Notes: generated from the sequence alone by a model not told the origin. A stretch of DNA of 41,905 nt from Desulfuromonadaceae bacterium UBA5613 (GCA_002424625.1 DIKR01000071.1:55448-97352); one strand, 5' to 3'. Numbered from the stretch's first letter, positions 23,871 to 34,100 are shown. Numbers and translations: made by a program.

Positions 23871-24730
23871 TATGCACATCCTTTCGTGCAGCTCTCGCCC
23901 TTATGCTCCAGCCGCTCCCAGTCAAGCTCGTCCGCTGTGAAGACCGGGCCGGCTTTACAAGTGCAGAGATAGCGCGGGTTTTGCTCGCTGTGGCCGGCCC
24001 CCTTGACGACGCAGCCGAGGCAGGCACCGACGCCGCAGGCCATGTGCGCCTCCAGCGAAACCTGCAGGGGGACATGATCGACCGAGCAGATATGGGCCAC
24101 CGCGGCCAGCATCGGCATCGGGCCGCAGGCAAAGACTTCCGCCTGCGGATATTTGTCGAGTTTGCGCTTGAGTGCATTGGTGACAAAGCCGGCTTCGCCG
24201 AGGCTGCCGTCGTCGGTGGAGACGTAGGTTTCGACACCGATGCGCTCAAATTCAGTGACGCAGAGGATGTCGTCGCGGGTGCGGCCCCCCATCAGGAGGC
24301 GGACTTTGTCACCGCGTTTGATCAGTGTTTCGGCCAGGAGAAAGAGGGGGACAAGGCCGATGCCGCCGCCGACAAGGATCTTCTCCTTCCCGATCGCTCC
24401 GAGGTCAAAGCCGCGCCCGAGGGGGCCGAGGACTTCGGCCCGGTCGCCGGCGTGGAGTTCGCTCAAAAAGGTCGTCCCCTTGCCGACGACTTTATAAAGA
24501 ATCTCCAGATACTCGCGTTCGGGGAGACCATTGCATTCGGGAGGGAGAAAGCCGCAGCGCAGGATACCAAAGGGGCGGCGCAGCATGGTCGGCAGACCGG
24601 TTTGCGGCCGGATCATGATGAACTGTCCCGGCTGCGTTTGCGTGCTGATGCCGGGGGCAAGGAGCTTCATGCGGAAATAGCCGGGGGCAATCTCGTTATT
24701 GGCGAGGATGGTGGTGCTGTAATTTTTCAT
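23870..24730 (-). CDS. pyrK: Dihydroorotate dehydrogenase B, FAD/[2Fe-2S] subunit
   Basis: Electron-transfer subunit that links PyrD to NAD+. The 286 residues start MKNYSTTILANNEIAPGYF, with an FAD domain (RRPFGI), an NAD domain (VGGGIGLVPLFLLAE) and the C-terminal cluster motif ACGVGACLGC plus a later CTCKAGPVF. ATG 24730 is preceded by GGAG; upstream in-frame sequence to 24793 is not family-like. It lies 65 bases after rimI. Confidence 0.95.
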   Translation of the reverse strand: MKNYSTTILANNEIAPGYFRMKLLAPGISTQTQPGQFIMIRPQTGLPTMLRRPFGILRCGFLPPECNGLPEREYLEILYKVVGKGTTFLSELHAGDRAEVLGPLGRGFDLGAIGKEKILVGGGIGLVPLFLLAETLIKRGDKVRLLMGGRTRDDILCVTEFERIGVETYVSTDDGSLGEAGFVTNALKRKLDKYPQAEVFACGPMPMLAAVAHICSVDHVPLQVSLEAHMACGVGACLGCVVKGAGHSEQNPRYLCTCKAGPVFTADELDWERLEHKGESCTKGCA

Positions 24731-24795
24731 GGGGACTCCGCGACAGGGGAAAAGATGACGCGCACTATACGCAAAGTTGATGCAGCAAATCAATC

Positions 24796-25254
24796 TTAGA
24801 GAGACGTTATTTCGTCTTGAGACAGGGGCAATTCCATCAGCAGGGCATCTTCGCCATCAGGATAGTAACAACGGCGGGTGCAGCAATCGATGAAGCCGAA
24901 TTCACGGTAAAGTTTAATGGCGCCGAGATTGCTGACCCGGACTTCGAGCAGCGCCCGGTTGATCGCTTCGGCCCTGGCTGCGGCGAGGACCGCCGCAAGC
25001 AGACAGCGCCCGACGCCTTTGCGGCGATAACGCAGAGCGGTTGCGACATTTTGAATTTCGATTTCACCGTTGATCGTCCACCAGCAAAGGAAGCCGGCAA
25101 TCTCGTTTTCCTCGACAGCGACCCAGAGACGTGAATGCGCTGTCGTCATCTCGTCGCGAAAGATCTCTTCCGACCAGGGATAAGCATGACATTGACGTTC
25201 AATGGCGAGAATACGGGGGAGGTCATCGCTGCATAAGGGACGAATTGTGAACAT
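24796..25254 (-). CDS. rimI: Ribosomal-protein/N-terminal alanine acetyltransferase RimI-like
   Basis: A 152-residue GNAT enzyme. It starts MFTIRPLCSDDLPRILAIE, with AYPWSEEIFRDEM typical of RimI, the acetyl-CoA loop YRRKGVGRCLL and VSNLGAIKLYREFGF. RimI acetylates the N-terminus of bS18, whose gene is in the same window; other substrates are known. The start at 25254 is chosen by family length; the frame is open to 25386 but without a ribosome site or similarity. Confidence 0.85.
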   Translation of the reverse strand: MFTIRPLCSDDLPRILAIERQCHAYPWSEEIFRDEMTTAHSRLWVAVEENEIAGFLCWWTINGEIEIQNVATALRYRRKGVGRCLLAAVLAAARAEAINRALLEVRVSNLGAIKLYREFGFIDCCTRRCYYPDGEDALLMELPLSQDEITSL

Positions 25255-25379
25255 GATATTTCTAATATCTTTCTTGACGCAGGATTGCTCTGCATCATAA
25301 AGGGGCGTGCTTTTTAGAGTAAAGGAGTTTTTTATCCTTGATCTGCAGCGGATCGCCAACTCTGAGCATTCCTTTGCCG

Positions 25380-25409
25380 TTGACAAGAGGAATCAGCCTG
25401 ATTTATTAA
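25380..25409 (+). promoter_or_regulatory. Sigma70-type promoter of purMN
   Basis: A perfect TTGACA (25380-25385), then TTATTA after 17 bases or TATTAA after 18. The start would be near 25415, about 28 bases before purM. Confidence 0.75.
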
Positions 25410-25442
25410 TGGTAGCCTTAAATTCCTGCAAGGAGCCACACT

Positions 25443-26492
25443 TTGTCTCAGAAAGATTCCATGACTTATAAGGACGCGGGCGTCGATATCGATGCCGGCA
25501 ACCGTTTTGTGCAGATGATCAAGCCTCTGGTCAAGGCGACCAGCCGTCCGGAGGTGCTGGGCGACCTCGGTGGCTTTGGCGGGCTCTTCTCCTTTAACTC
25601 CGCCAAGTACAAGCAGCCGGCCCTGGTCTCTTCGACCGATGGCGTCGGCACCAAGCTCAAGATCGCTTTTATGATGGATAAGCACGACACTGTCGGCATC
25701 GATCTGGTGGCAATGTGTGTCAATGATGTCATCGTCCAAGGGGCTGAACCCCTCTTCTTTCTCGACTACCTGGCAACCGGCAAGCTCTCGCCGGAGAAGG
25801 CGGTGGAGATCGTTCGCGGTATTTCCGAGGGCTGTGTCCAGGCCGGCTGTGCTTTGGTCGGGGGGGAGACTGCTGAAATGCCGGGGATGTATAGCGAAGG
25901 GGAATACGATCTCGCCGGTTTCACTGTCGGCGTTGTCGATCGTGACAATATCATCGACGGTTCGACCTCTACGGTCGGCGACAAGATCATCGGTCTCGCC
26001 TCCACCGGGCTCCATTCCAACGGCTATTCGCTGGCACGAAAAATTCTCTTTGAGCGCATGGGACTGAAGATTGACAGCGCGGTGAGTGGTCTGGAGCGGA
26101 GCATCGGCGAAGAGCTCCTCACCCCGACCCGGATCTACGTCAAGAGCCTCCTCAATCTCCTCAAACATTTCCCGATCAAGGGAATGGCCCATATTACCGG
26201 TGGCGGCCTGGTTGAGAATGTTCCGCGCGTCCTGCCGCATAACTGCCGGGCGATTTTTCATAAAGAAAGTTGGCCAAAGCTGCCGATCTTTGAACTCTTG
26301 CGGGAAGGGGGGAATATTCCCGAGCTGGAGATGTATCGCACCTTCAACTACGGCATCGGCATGATTCTCATCGTCCCGGCTGTGGAGGTTGATGATGTTA
26401 TGTCGCGTTTAACCGGTTTAAACGAGCAGCCTTACTTGATCGGCGAAATTGTGAAGTGCTCCGAAGGGGGCGAACAGGTCGAACTCGTTTAA
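25443..26492 (+). CDS. purM: Phosphoribosylformylglycinamidine cyclo-ligase (AIR synthetase)
   Basis: Fifth step of purine synthesis: ATP-dependent closure of FGAM to AIR. The 349 residues contain YKDAGVDIDAG, the glycine-rich VSSTDGVGTKLKIAF, GGETAEMPGMY and GLHSNGYSLARK. The start is TTG at 25443, not ATG 25461: AAGGAG lies seven bases before the TTG but 25 before the ATG, and MSQKDSMTYKDAGVDI then aligns in length with E. coli PurM. Ten bases separate it from purN. Confidence 0.96.
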   Translation: MSQKDSMTYKDAGVDIDAGNRFVQMIKPLVKATSRPEVLGDLGGFGGLFSFNSAKYKQPALVSSTDGVGTKLKIAFMMDKHDTVGIDLVAMCVNDVIVQGAEPLFFLDYLATGKLSPEKAVEIVRGISEGCVQAGCALVGGETAEMPGMYSEGEYDLAGFTVGVVDRDNIIDGSTSTVGDKIIGLASTGLHSNGYSLARKILFERMGLKIDSAVSGLERSIGEELLTPTRIYVKSLLNLLKHFPIKGMAHITGGGLVENVPRVLPHNCRAIFHKESWPKLPIFELLREGGNIPELEMYRTFNYGIGMILIVPAVEVDDVMSRLTGLNEQPYLIGEIVKCSEGGEQVELV

Positions 26493-26502
26493 GGAGCCGT
26501 TC

Positions 26503-27162
26503 ATGTCTGCACCGCGTAAACTGCGCCTCGGCGTCCTGGCCTCGGGGAGTGGCTCGAATCTTCAGGCGATTATCGACCGTTGTGCGGATGGCAGCATCAA
26601 TGCCGAGATCGTTTTGGTTCTGTCCAATGTCCCCGGTGCCGGCGCTCTAAGCCGGGCGGAGCAGGCAGGAATTGCGACGGCACTCATCGATCATCGTTCC
26701 TTTAGCGATCGCGCCGCTTTCGATCAGGCGGTTGTTCATGCTCTGCAGGCGGCCAGCGTCGATCTCGTTGTTCTGGCCGGTTTTATGCGCCTCATCTCCG
26801 ACCCCTTTATTGCGGCTTTTCCTGAACGGATCATCAATATCCATCCGGCGCTGCTGCCGGCCTTTCCCGGGCTGCATGTGCAGAAAAAGGCGCTGGAGGC
26901 CGGCGCCCGCTTTTCCGGTTGCACGGTGCACTTTGTTGATGGTGGCGTCGATACCGGCCCGATCATTATTCAGGCGGTGGTGCCGATCCTTGACGAGGAT
27001 GACGAAGCCAGTCTGTCTGCACGCATCCTGGTGCAGGAGCACCGGATTTATCCCCGGGCCATTCAGCTGATTGCCGAGAGGCGGCTGAGGATCGAGGGGC
27101 GGCGGGTCAGGATCGCCGATGCCGGCGTCGTCGATGGTGTCATGGTGAATCCGTCACTCTAA
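26503..27162 (+). CDS. purN: Phosphoribosylglycinamide formyltransferase
   Basis: Third step of purine synthesis, using 10-formyltetrahydrofolate. The 219 residues include LGVLASGSGSNLQAIID, the catalytic region INIHPALLPAFPGLH with Asn/His, and CTVHFVDGGVDTGPII with the catalytic Asp. AAGGAG precedes ATG 26503. No clear terminator follows before the tRNA-Ala promoter. Confidence 0.96.
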   Translation: MSAPRKLRLGVLASGSGSNLQAIIDRCADGSINAEIVLVLSNVPGAGALSRAEQAGIATALIDHRSFSDRAAFDQAVVHALQAASVDLVVLAGFMRLISDPFIAAFPERIINIHPALLPAFPGLHVQKKALEAGARFSGCTVHFVDGGVDTGPIIIQAVVPILDEDDEASLSARILVQEHRIYPRAIQLIAERRLRIEGRRVRIADAGVVDGVMVNPSL

Positions 27163-27226
27163 GGCCTTTTCTGCCCCAGCCTTGTTTCACACAACAAGAT
27201 AATAATCATGGCTCGCGAAAAAGATA

Positions 27227-27255
27227 TTGACAGAAAAGAGACCCTTTGATATAAA
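27227..27255 (+). promoter_or_regulatory. Strong sigma70-type promoter of tRNA-Ala (and possibly the riboswitch array)
   Basis: TTGACA (27227-27232), 17 bases, TATAAA (27250-27255); predicted start near 27262, eleven bases before the tRNA. No comparable promoter is seen between the tRNA and the first aptamer, so transcripts of the downstream array may begin here. Confidence 0.8.
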
Positions 27256-27272
27256 CCGCCTCACCGATTAAG

Positions 27273-27348
<76 letters not shown>

Positions 27349-27386
27349 GTATTAACGGTCATAAGCGAAAGCTTGTAACCTGAAAA

Positions 27387-27473
27387 AGTACTCCGAAAGG
27401 GCAAAACCAGAGTAATCTGGTGACGCAAAACCACGGGTCCTGAATTCAGGATCGCCGGGTTGCCGAAGAGATG
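27387..27473 (+). ncRNA. Cyclic di-GMP-I (GEMM-I) riboswitch aptamer, copy 1
   Basis: The conserved GEMM core is present: GGGCAAA, a P1b helix ACCAGA/TCTGGT capped by a GTAA (GNRA) tetraloop, GACGCAAA, a second arm TCCTGAATTCAGGA, and the 3' strand CGGGTTGCCGA. The base aligned with G20 of the Vibrio Vc2 aptamer is G, as in c-di-GMP binders, not the A of the Geobacter cAMP-GMP variant. It begins about 40 bases after the tRNA. The 3' strand GCCGAAGAGATG can alternatively pair with either of two downstream segments, CATCTTGGC (27481) or CATCTTCGGC (27523), giving a plausible switching mechanism. Confidence 0.9.
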
Positions 27474-27512
27474 GGAAACGCATCTTGGCATCCGGTATTT
27501 ATTTTACCGACA

Positions 27513-27556
27513 CAAGGGCGCTCATCTTCGGCAGAAGAGAGCGCCCTTGTTTGTTT
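27513..27556 (+). terminator. Expression-platform terminator of riboswitch copy 1
   Basis: A perfect 11-bp stem (CAAGGGCGCTC / GAGCGCCCTTG) topped by an inner TCTTC/GAAGA pairing and followed by TTTGTTT, a standard intrinsic terminator. A small CGGTA/TACCG hairpin lies just upstream. Confidence 0.85.
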
Positions 27557-27604
27557 AGAGATTCGTTCTGCGTTGCCGAGCAAAAAGAAGTCAGTAGGGG
27601 AAAA

Positions 27605-27691
27605 AGTACTCCGAAAGGGCAAAACCAGAGTAATCTGGTGACGCAAAACCACGGGTCCTGAATTCAGGATCGCCGGGTTGCCGAAGAGATG
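27605..27691 (+). ncRNA. Cyclic di-GMP-I (GEMM-I) riboswitch aptamer, copy 2
   Basis: Identical in sequence to copy 1, including the G20-equivalent, GTAA tetraloop and both arms. It begins 218 bases after copy 1. No promoter hexamers of any quality are seen between copies, so the copies probably lie on one RNA. Confidence 0.9.
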
Positions 27692-27731
27692 GGAAACGCA
27701 TCTTGGCATCCGGTATTTATTTTACCGACAC

Positions 27732-27767
27732 AAGGGCGCTCATCTTCGGCAGAAGATCAGCGCCCTT
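27732..27767 (+). terminator. Terminator-like hairpin of riboswitch copy 2, U-tract lost
   Basis: AAGGGCGCT / AGCGCCCTT stem with an inner ATCTTC/GAAGAT helix across a C-C mismatch. The stem is followed by ATTGCG, not a run of T, so intrinsic termination should be weak here compared with copies 1 and 3. Confidence 0.6.
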
Positions 27768-27811
27768 ATTGCGTTCAATGAGATGCGCTTGGTGTTGAGT
27801 TCAGTTAGGAA

Positions 27812-27899
27812 AGTACTCCGAAAAGGCAAAGCCAGAGTAATCTGGTGACGCAAAGCCACGGGTCCTGAAATTCAGGATCGCCGGGTTGCCGAAGAGATG
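27812..27899 (+). ncRNA. Cyclic di-GMP-I (GEMM-I) riboswitch aptamer, copy 3 (diverged)
   Basis: Same architecture as copies 1 and 2. It differs by an A for G just before the G20-equivalent, by A-to-G changes in GCAAAGCC (both occurrences) that turn A-U pairs into G-U pairs and so keep the helices, and by one extra A in the loop of the second arm. GACGCAAAGCC matches the common GEMM consensus better than copies 1/2. The G20-equivalent is G. It is the copy nearest the giant gene. Confidence 0.9.
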
Positions 27900-27937
27900 G
27901 GAAACGCATCTTGGCAACCGGTATTTTTTTACCGATA

Positions 27938-27985
27938 CAAGGGCGCTCATCTTCGGCCGAAGATCAGCGCCCTTGTTTTGTTTTC
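27938..27985 (+). terminator. Expression-platform terminator of riboswitch copy 3
   Basis: CAAGGGCGCT / AGCGCCCTTG stem with inner ATCTTC/GAAGAT helix, followed by TTTTGTTTTC. It is the last gate before the giant gene, which starts 135 bases later. Confidence 0.85.
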
Positions 27986-28120
27986 AATGAGACTCGCATC
28001 GCTTTTTCCGGGAACCTTAGAGATAACTATCTAGATTTTATGAAGTTAAAGGGAGCCATGTCGAACTTCAGGACAACAATCAAGATGGGTGCGAGCCGGA
28101 ATGCCCGGGAAGGGTCCCTT

Positions 28121-31100
28121 ATGGCTATGCCGACACGCAGCTGTTGGTTCGGTTTCCCGCTGCTGCTCCTCTTTGTCCTGTTAATGGGCGCGGCCTCACC
28201 GGCGCTGGCCGGAACGGACATGTGCTCTGGCTACAAAAAAAATCCCACAGACACAGTCGCAGTTGTCGATGGCAACGACCCTTTTGTGCAGGCAAATCTT
28301 CCCGGCAGTTCCTTCGGCATCGACATGAACTGCGAGTTCAAAAACTTCCCGATATCATCAGTCTGGCCCAAAGGTCTGACGCCGACCCTGAATTTTTACA
28401 CTCCGGACAAATCTGACATCTATCTGATCGTCTTCGACAACGTCTGGTTTTCCGGCAACATGGCGTGTGCCAATATCGATCACAAACTCTGGGTGGTTAA
28501 CTCCGAGGAGGGGGCATTTAGTCGTGCGTGCCAGGATCTCATGATCCCCGCTGAAACCATCGCCAAGCAGTCCCCTGCAGCTACTGCCACCATCGGTCTG
28601 CCCTTCACTTATACCCTCACTCTCCCCTCGATGAATTTCCGGGCCGGCGATCCGTCCCCGAACGATCTGGGTACGATCACGGTCGTGGATGACCTGGCCG
28701 CGATTGGTGCCGACCTGACGCTGGTGAGCCTGAGCGCCCATTACAAGGATACCAGCACCGCGGTACCGATCACGTATTTTCCCGACAGCACCGACACATA
28801 TTTGCACTTCTCGCTGCCCAACATCGCGGCCGGGAGCCAGGTCGTGGTCGAGTTGACGGCGCTTCTCAACGACACCCCAACGAACGTGCCGGGGATGCAG
28901 TTCATCAATACGGCCAGGTGGTCGTTCTCAAGGTGGATCGATCTCAATGAGGACGGCATCCAGGATGCCAACGAATATTTCAATCCCTTGCCGGGCGAGT
29001 CGGGTATTTCGCTGCCGATGACCATCGTCGCGCCCAACCTGGTGGTTGACAAGACCAGCAAGACGACGGCCCTGAACGTCGGGGATACGGCCGACTTTAC
29101 CATCGATGTCCAGAACAACGGCGGCGGCGATGCCTGGAACACCAGCATCAGCGACATAATTCCGGCCGGTATGTGCGCCACTGATCCCACGGCCACGCTT
29201 AGTGCCAGAATCGTCCAGGCCGATGGTGTCACCTTGGTCAAGGACCTGATCCCGGGCACCGATTATACGGTTGATTATAGCAGTTGCCAACTTGAGCTGA
29301 CCATGACCGACGCTGCGGGCCCGAACGCGCCCGAGCAGCACCTGCTCATCACCTACCAGACCCAGCTTGATCCCGGTTTCACCAATGACGGAGTAACGCT
29401 GACCAATGTCGCTGGCGCGTCCCAATGGTTCAGTGCGAACAGCAGCTATGCCGGCCGGCGCGTCTTCACCAGGACCCTCACCGACGGTACGCCCACCATC
29501 ATCGATCACCAGGACAGCCATACCGTCACGGCGGCGCTGCACGGCTACTACTTTGAGAAAACTGTCGCCAACCTGAGCAGCCATGTTAGCCCGGCCGCCA
29601 CCGCCGCTGCGGGCGACAGGCTGCGCTATACACTGCGCCTATTCAATGTTGACCAGACGATTGACGGGATTACAATCAGCGACTCCCTCGATCCGAACAG
29701 CTTCGACCTGATGTCGTTCGGCAATGTGACGCTGCCGGCCGGCGTCACCCATACCTATAATGCTGTGACCGGAGAGTTGGTTATCAGCGGCAGTCCTGCT
29801 CCGCTCAACATCACCCTGGGCGACGAGCTGATCTTCACGTTCGACATCACTCTGAAACCGACCCTCAGCAACGGCACCGCCGTCTCCAACCAGGCGCGTC
29901 TCACCGCGGCTGGCGACTTCACCGTGCTGAGTGATGATCCGGATACCAACGGCGTGGCTTCGCCCGATGTCGTCGGTGACGAAGATCCAACCACGGTGCT
30001 CATTCAGACTCCCGGACCGCTGGCGAAGGCGAATACACAGTCGAGTGCCACGATTGGCGAGCAATTCACCTACCGCATCACTGTGCCCGCGGTTCCGACC
30101 GCCGTGCCTCTTTACGACGTGCGGATTCTCGATAACTTGAATGTGTCTGCGGCCGACCTGCGTTTTATCAGTGCAAGGGTGGTCTCGGGCGGCATCTGGA
30201 CGCTGACCAATACCAGTGGCAGCGACACCAATCTGGTGATCGAAGATACCATCACCGGCATCGACATTCCCGCCAATAGCCAGACGGTCATCGAGATTAC
30301 CGTTGAACTGCTCAACACCCCCACCAATAACAGTGGCCTGCTCTTCAACAACAGTGCGACGTACACCTTCAATCGGGCAAACGGTGTCGATAGCACGCAA
30401 ACGGTCGGCAGCGCAGGAAGCACTGTCAATATGACCGTGGTCGAGCCGGCCGTAACCGCTGCCACCAAGACGGTGCGCTTTGTCACTCCCGCGGGAAAAC
30501 TGGCAACCGATGCGGCCACGGTCGGTGACGTCCTGGAATATGCGGTCACTCTTCCCAATAATGGCAGTTCTACGGCGTTTGATGCCAACGTTGTCGACAC
30601 CTTGCCTGCGAATGTAACGCTGATCCCGGATTCCGCAACCGCGATGATTAACGGCGTTGCTGTCACCGGCTTTATCGTGAATCCCGGTACGCTCCCTGGC
30701 AATGCCCTGGTTTGGGGGCGGGAGAACGGTGACGACAGTCTCGATATTCCAGCGGGCCAGTCGCTGCTGCTGACCTATCAGGTGACGGTGGTGTCGGTCA
30801 CGGGCGCAGATATCATTAACCACGTTTATGTCGATTGGACTTCGCAGTCGGACGCCGCAAGCGGCGAACGCACCGGTGCCGGCTGCCCGACCACTGACAG
30901 CCTCAACGATTATTGTCATGGCCCGGTCACTGTCCTGATCAGTACGGTGGATAACACTGCCATCAGCAAAGCGGTGGTCGACGACTCCTATCCCGAAACC
31001 CCGGCCAGCGCCACCCCTGCGATTGTCCGCGTCGGTGATACTGTTACTTATGAATTAACGCTCAGTCTGCAGGAATATACGACGCAGAACGTCGTGGTCG

Positions 31101-34100
31101 AGGATGCGCTGCCGGCGGGCATGGCGCTGGAAAGTGTGGTCATCAACGCCACTCCCAACTTCACTTACACCTTGGCAGCGCAGCCGGCTGCCGGAGCTAC
31201 CGGCACCTTGCGCTGGGAGTTTGGCGATATCACCAACCTGCCGAGCAACGACAATACGCCGCTTGACCTTCTAATGATCCGTTATGTCGCAAAGGTCGTC
31301 AGCGAGGCGCCGCCGCTCGGGGTGGATTATGCCCCGTCGCTTCTGCGCGACAACCTGGCAAAGCTTTCCTATACAGGCGGCGATCCGGCGCTCTACCCCG
31401 AGCGTTTGACAGATACGGTGCGGGTTGATGTCCGGCAGCCGCAGATGCGGGCGCTCAGCAAGATTGATCGGGGCACCGGTCGCGTTGGCACCGGCACTCT
31501 GGCTGATCCCTACCGGGTCAACCTGGCCAGCGATGTGATGAATTTTCAGCTGTCGTCCTGTAACGATGGCCTGGCGCCGGCTTATGGCGTGGTGTTGTCT
31601 GATCTGCTGGCGCCGGAGTTCGACGAAAGCGACCTGATCACGAATCCGCCGCTGGTGAAGATCGGTGCGACCACCTTAGTCGCGGGGACGGGTTACAGCT
31701 ACAGCGCTCCGGGGCGCGGCGGGGAAATGCGCATTGCCCTGCTGGAGAGTTCACCGCTCACTCCGGGTGAATGTGTCACGGTCGATTACAGCCTCGGCTT
31801 CCATGCCGATCTCACGGTTTCGAAGACCTGGAGCAACCAGGCCCGGATCTCTGAGTATTGGTCACTGCCGCTGGCGACGCCGGGTCGCCTCTACCCTTCC
31901 ACCGCACCGGCGCAAGTGTGGATGACCAACCTGGTGGGTGTTGACCAGCTGTTGAAGACCTTGCTCTCTCCGGCGGAAGTGACCATCGGTGAAGAGGTGA
32001 TCTATCAAATCAAGGTGCCCGCAGTGCCGATGAACGTGGCCCTCAACAATGTGGTGGTGAGCGACACCCTGCACGGCACCCTCGAATATGTGAGCGCCAC
32101 GGTCTCGCTGAATGGCGCGCCGCTCAATATTAGCCCCACCCAGTCCGGCCAGGATCTGAGCTGGAACATCCCCTCCATCCTTGCCGGCCAGCAGGCGATT
32201 ATCACCTTGTCGACGCGGGTGGCCAACAACGACTCGGCTAATGCCGGGACGAATTTCGCCAACATCGCATCCTATACCTATACAGACATGCCGGCCGATG
32301 CGGTCACGGGTTCGTCGAGTGGACCGTTAACCATCGTCGAACCGTTGCTGACCGTCACCCGGACCGCCTCGACGCCGTCGCCGCAAGCGGGGGATGTTCT
32401 GACCTATACCCTGAGCTTTACGGCGGCGGGGGCCGGGGCCGGGGATGCCTTTAGCAACGCCTTCGATCTTAGCATCGAGGAAAATTTGGGGCTGGGGCTG
32501 ACCTATGTCCCCGGCAGTGCGACCTTGAATGGTGTGGCACTGGCCGATCCGTTGTTAAATGGTGCCGACGGCGTCACTGTTCCCCAGATCCTCACCTGGG
32601 ATCCGGCCACCGGCTTTGATGTCGATATTGTCGAGGGTGCGACAGTCACCGTTACCTATCAAATTCGTCTCCTTGCCAGTGTTAGTCCCGGGCAGACTTT
32701 GACCAGCAGCGCCATCGCGCGCTGGACCGGTCTCAATGGCGAGCAGAGTGCGATCGAGCGCACCGGCAGCGGCACCCCGGCGCTCAACGATTACTTTACT
32801 TTGCCCGCCACGCAGACTTTGACCACCCCGCTGGTGATCTCGCTGGTGAAGTCGGTGGTCAATGCCACCACCCAGGACTCCGGGGCGAACGCCCGGCCCG
32901 GTGACACCCTGCATTACACCCTCGTGCTCAGCAATCAAAGCGTTGTTCCGGTGAATAACGTCGTGGTGACGGACGAGTTGGCCGCGCACTTTGTTGCCGG
33001 CAGCTTGCAGGTGCTCAGCCACACCGGCACCAGCAGCGATGCCATGGGTGGCGCCAACGCGACGGGGAGGGTTGATATCCGGGACCTGACCCTGGCGGCA
33101 CAGGGGGATCCCGACGCGACAATAACCATTGAGTTCGCGGCGACCCTTGCCCCGGTGTTGCAAAGCGGCACGATCGTTCTCAATCAGGCGCAGCTGACTG
33201 TGCCCGAACAGGTGGTGGTGACGAGTAACGAAACCGCCACCTTGATCAGCTCGGCACCGCAATTCCAGGTCTACAAGACCTCGCAGGACCTCAGCAACGA
33301 TACCAGCGTGCTGATGGCGGGGGACACCCTGCGCTACACCATTACCGTGAAGAATATCGGTAATGAAGATGCCGTCAATGTATCGCTGCGCGACCTGATC
33401 CCAACCTTTACCTCCTATGTGGCCAACTCCACGCGTCTGAACGGTGCGCTTGTGGCGGATAATGCCACTGCCTCTGCGTTGCAAAGCGGCCTGTTGATCA
33501 ATTCACCGGTTGATACCATTGCGGGGGCAATGCGAGCCGATGCAACTGACAGCACAGCAAATATGGCGACTATCAGCTTCGATGTGTTGATTGATAGTGA
33601 TGTGCTCGACGGCACAATTATCTCCAACCAGGGGTTCCTCAACGGCTCGGGTGGTGGCAGCGGTCCCTTCGTGGAAAGAGCGTCGGATGATCCAACAGTG
33701 AATGGCCAAGATGATCCGGCCGTCATTGGCGATGAGGATTCGACCCGCAATATCGTCGGCAACCTGCCGCTGGTGGACACGCAGAAGACGGTATTCCTCG
33801 CTTACGATGCCAACGCAAATGGAAGTGTCGATCCGGGTGATCGGCTGCGCTACACCATCACCGTATATAACTACGGCGCGGCTCTGGCGACCGGGGTAAT
33901 GCTGACCGATGAGGTGCCGGCCAACACCAGCTATGTAGCCAACTCGGTGACCCTCAACGGACAGCCCGTCGGATCGCCCGATGGCGGCATCTCCCCCCTG
34001 GCTGCCGGCATCGCGATCAATTCGGCAGACGGCAGTAGCGGCACCATTCCGATCGGCGCCAGCGCCGAGATCATCTTCGAGGTTGAGGTCGCTCCCGGCG

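Larger units (their letters stand above)
27382..27756 (+). repeat. 157-bp perfect tandem duplication spanning riboswitch copies 1 and 2
   Basis: Bases 27382-27538 and 27600-27756 are identical over 157 positions, covering aptamer, linker hairpins and the left half of the terminator. Identity ends abruptly inside the terminator loop. Intervening bases 27539-27599 are unrelated to the 27757-27811 spacer. Confidence 0.92.

Noticed and set aside
27812..27899. Copy 3 as a cAMP-GMP-specific riboswitch because it has an extra A near the GGG motif
   Set aside because: With the P1b helix fixed, the A is one position before the ligand-contact base, which is still G.
27382..27985. Three regularly spaced repeats resembling a short CRISPR array or tandem genes on the minus strand
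   Set aside because: Repeat units exceed 150 bp, contain the conserved GEMM fold and end in terminators; minus-strand reading frames there arise from the repeated RNA structure and share no protein features.
27911..28120. Extending the giant protein to a TTG start at 27911
   Set aside because: That start lies within riboswitch copy 3 and its terminator; the signal peptide and a ribosome site support ATG 28121.
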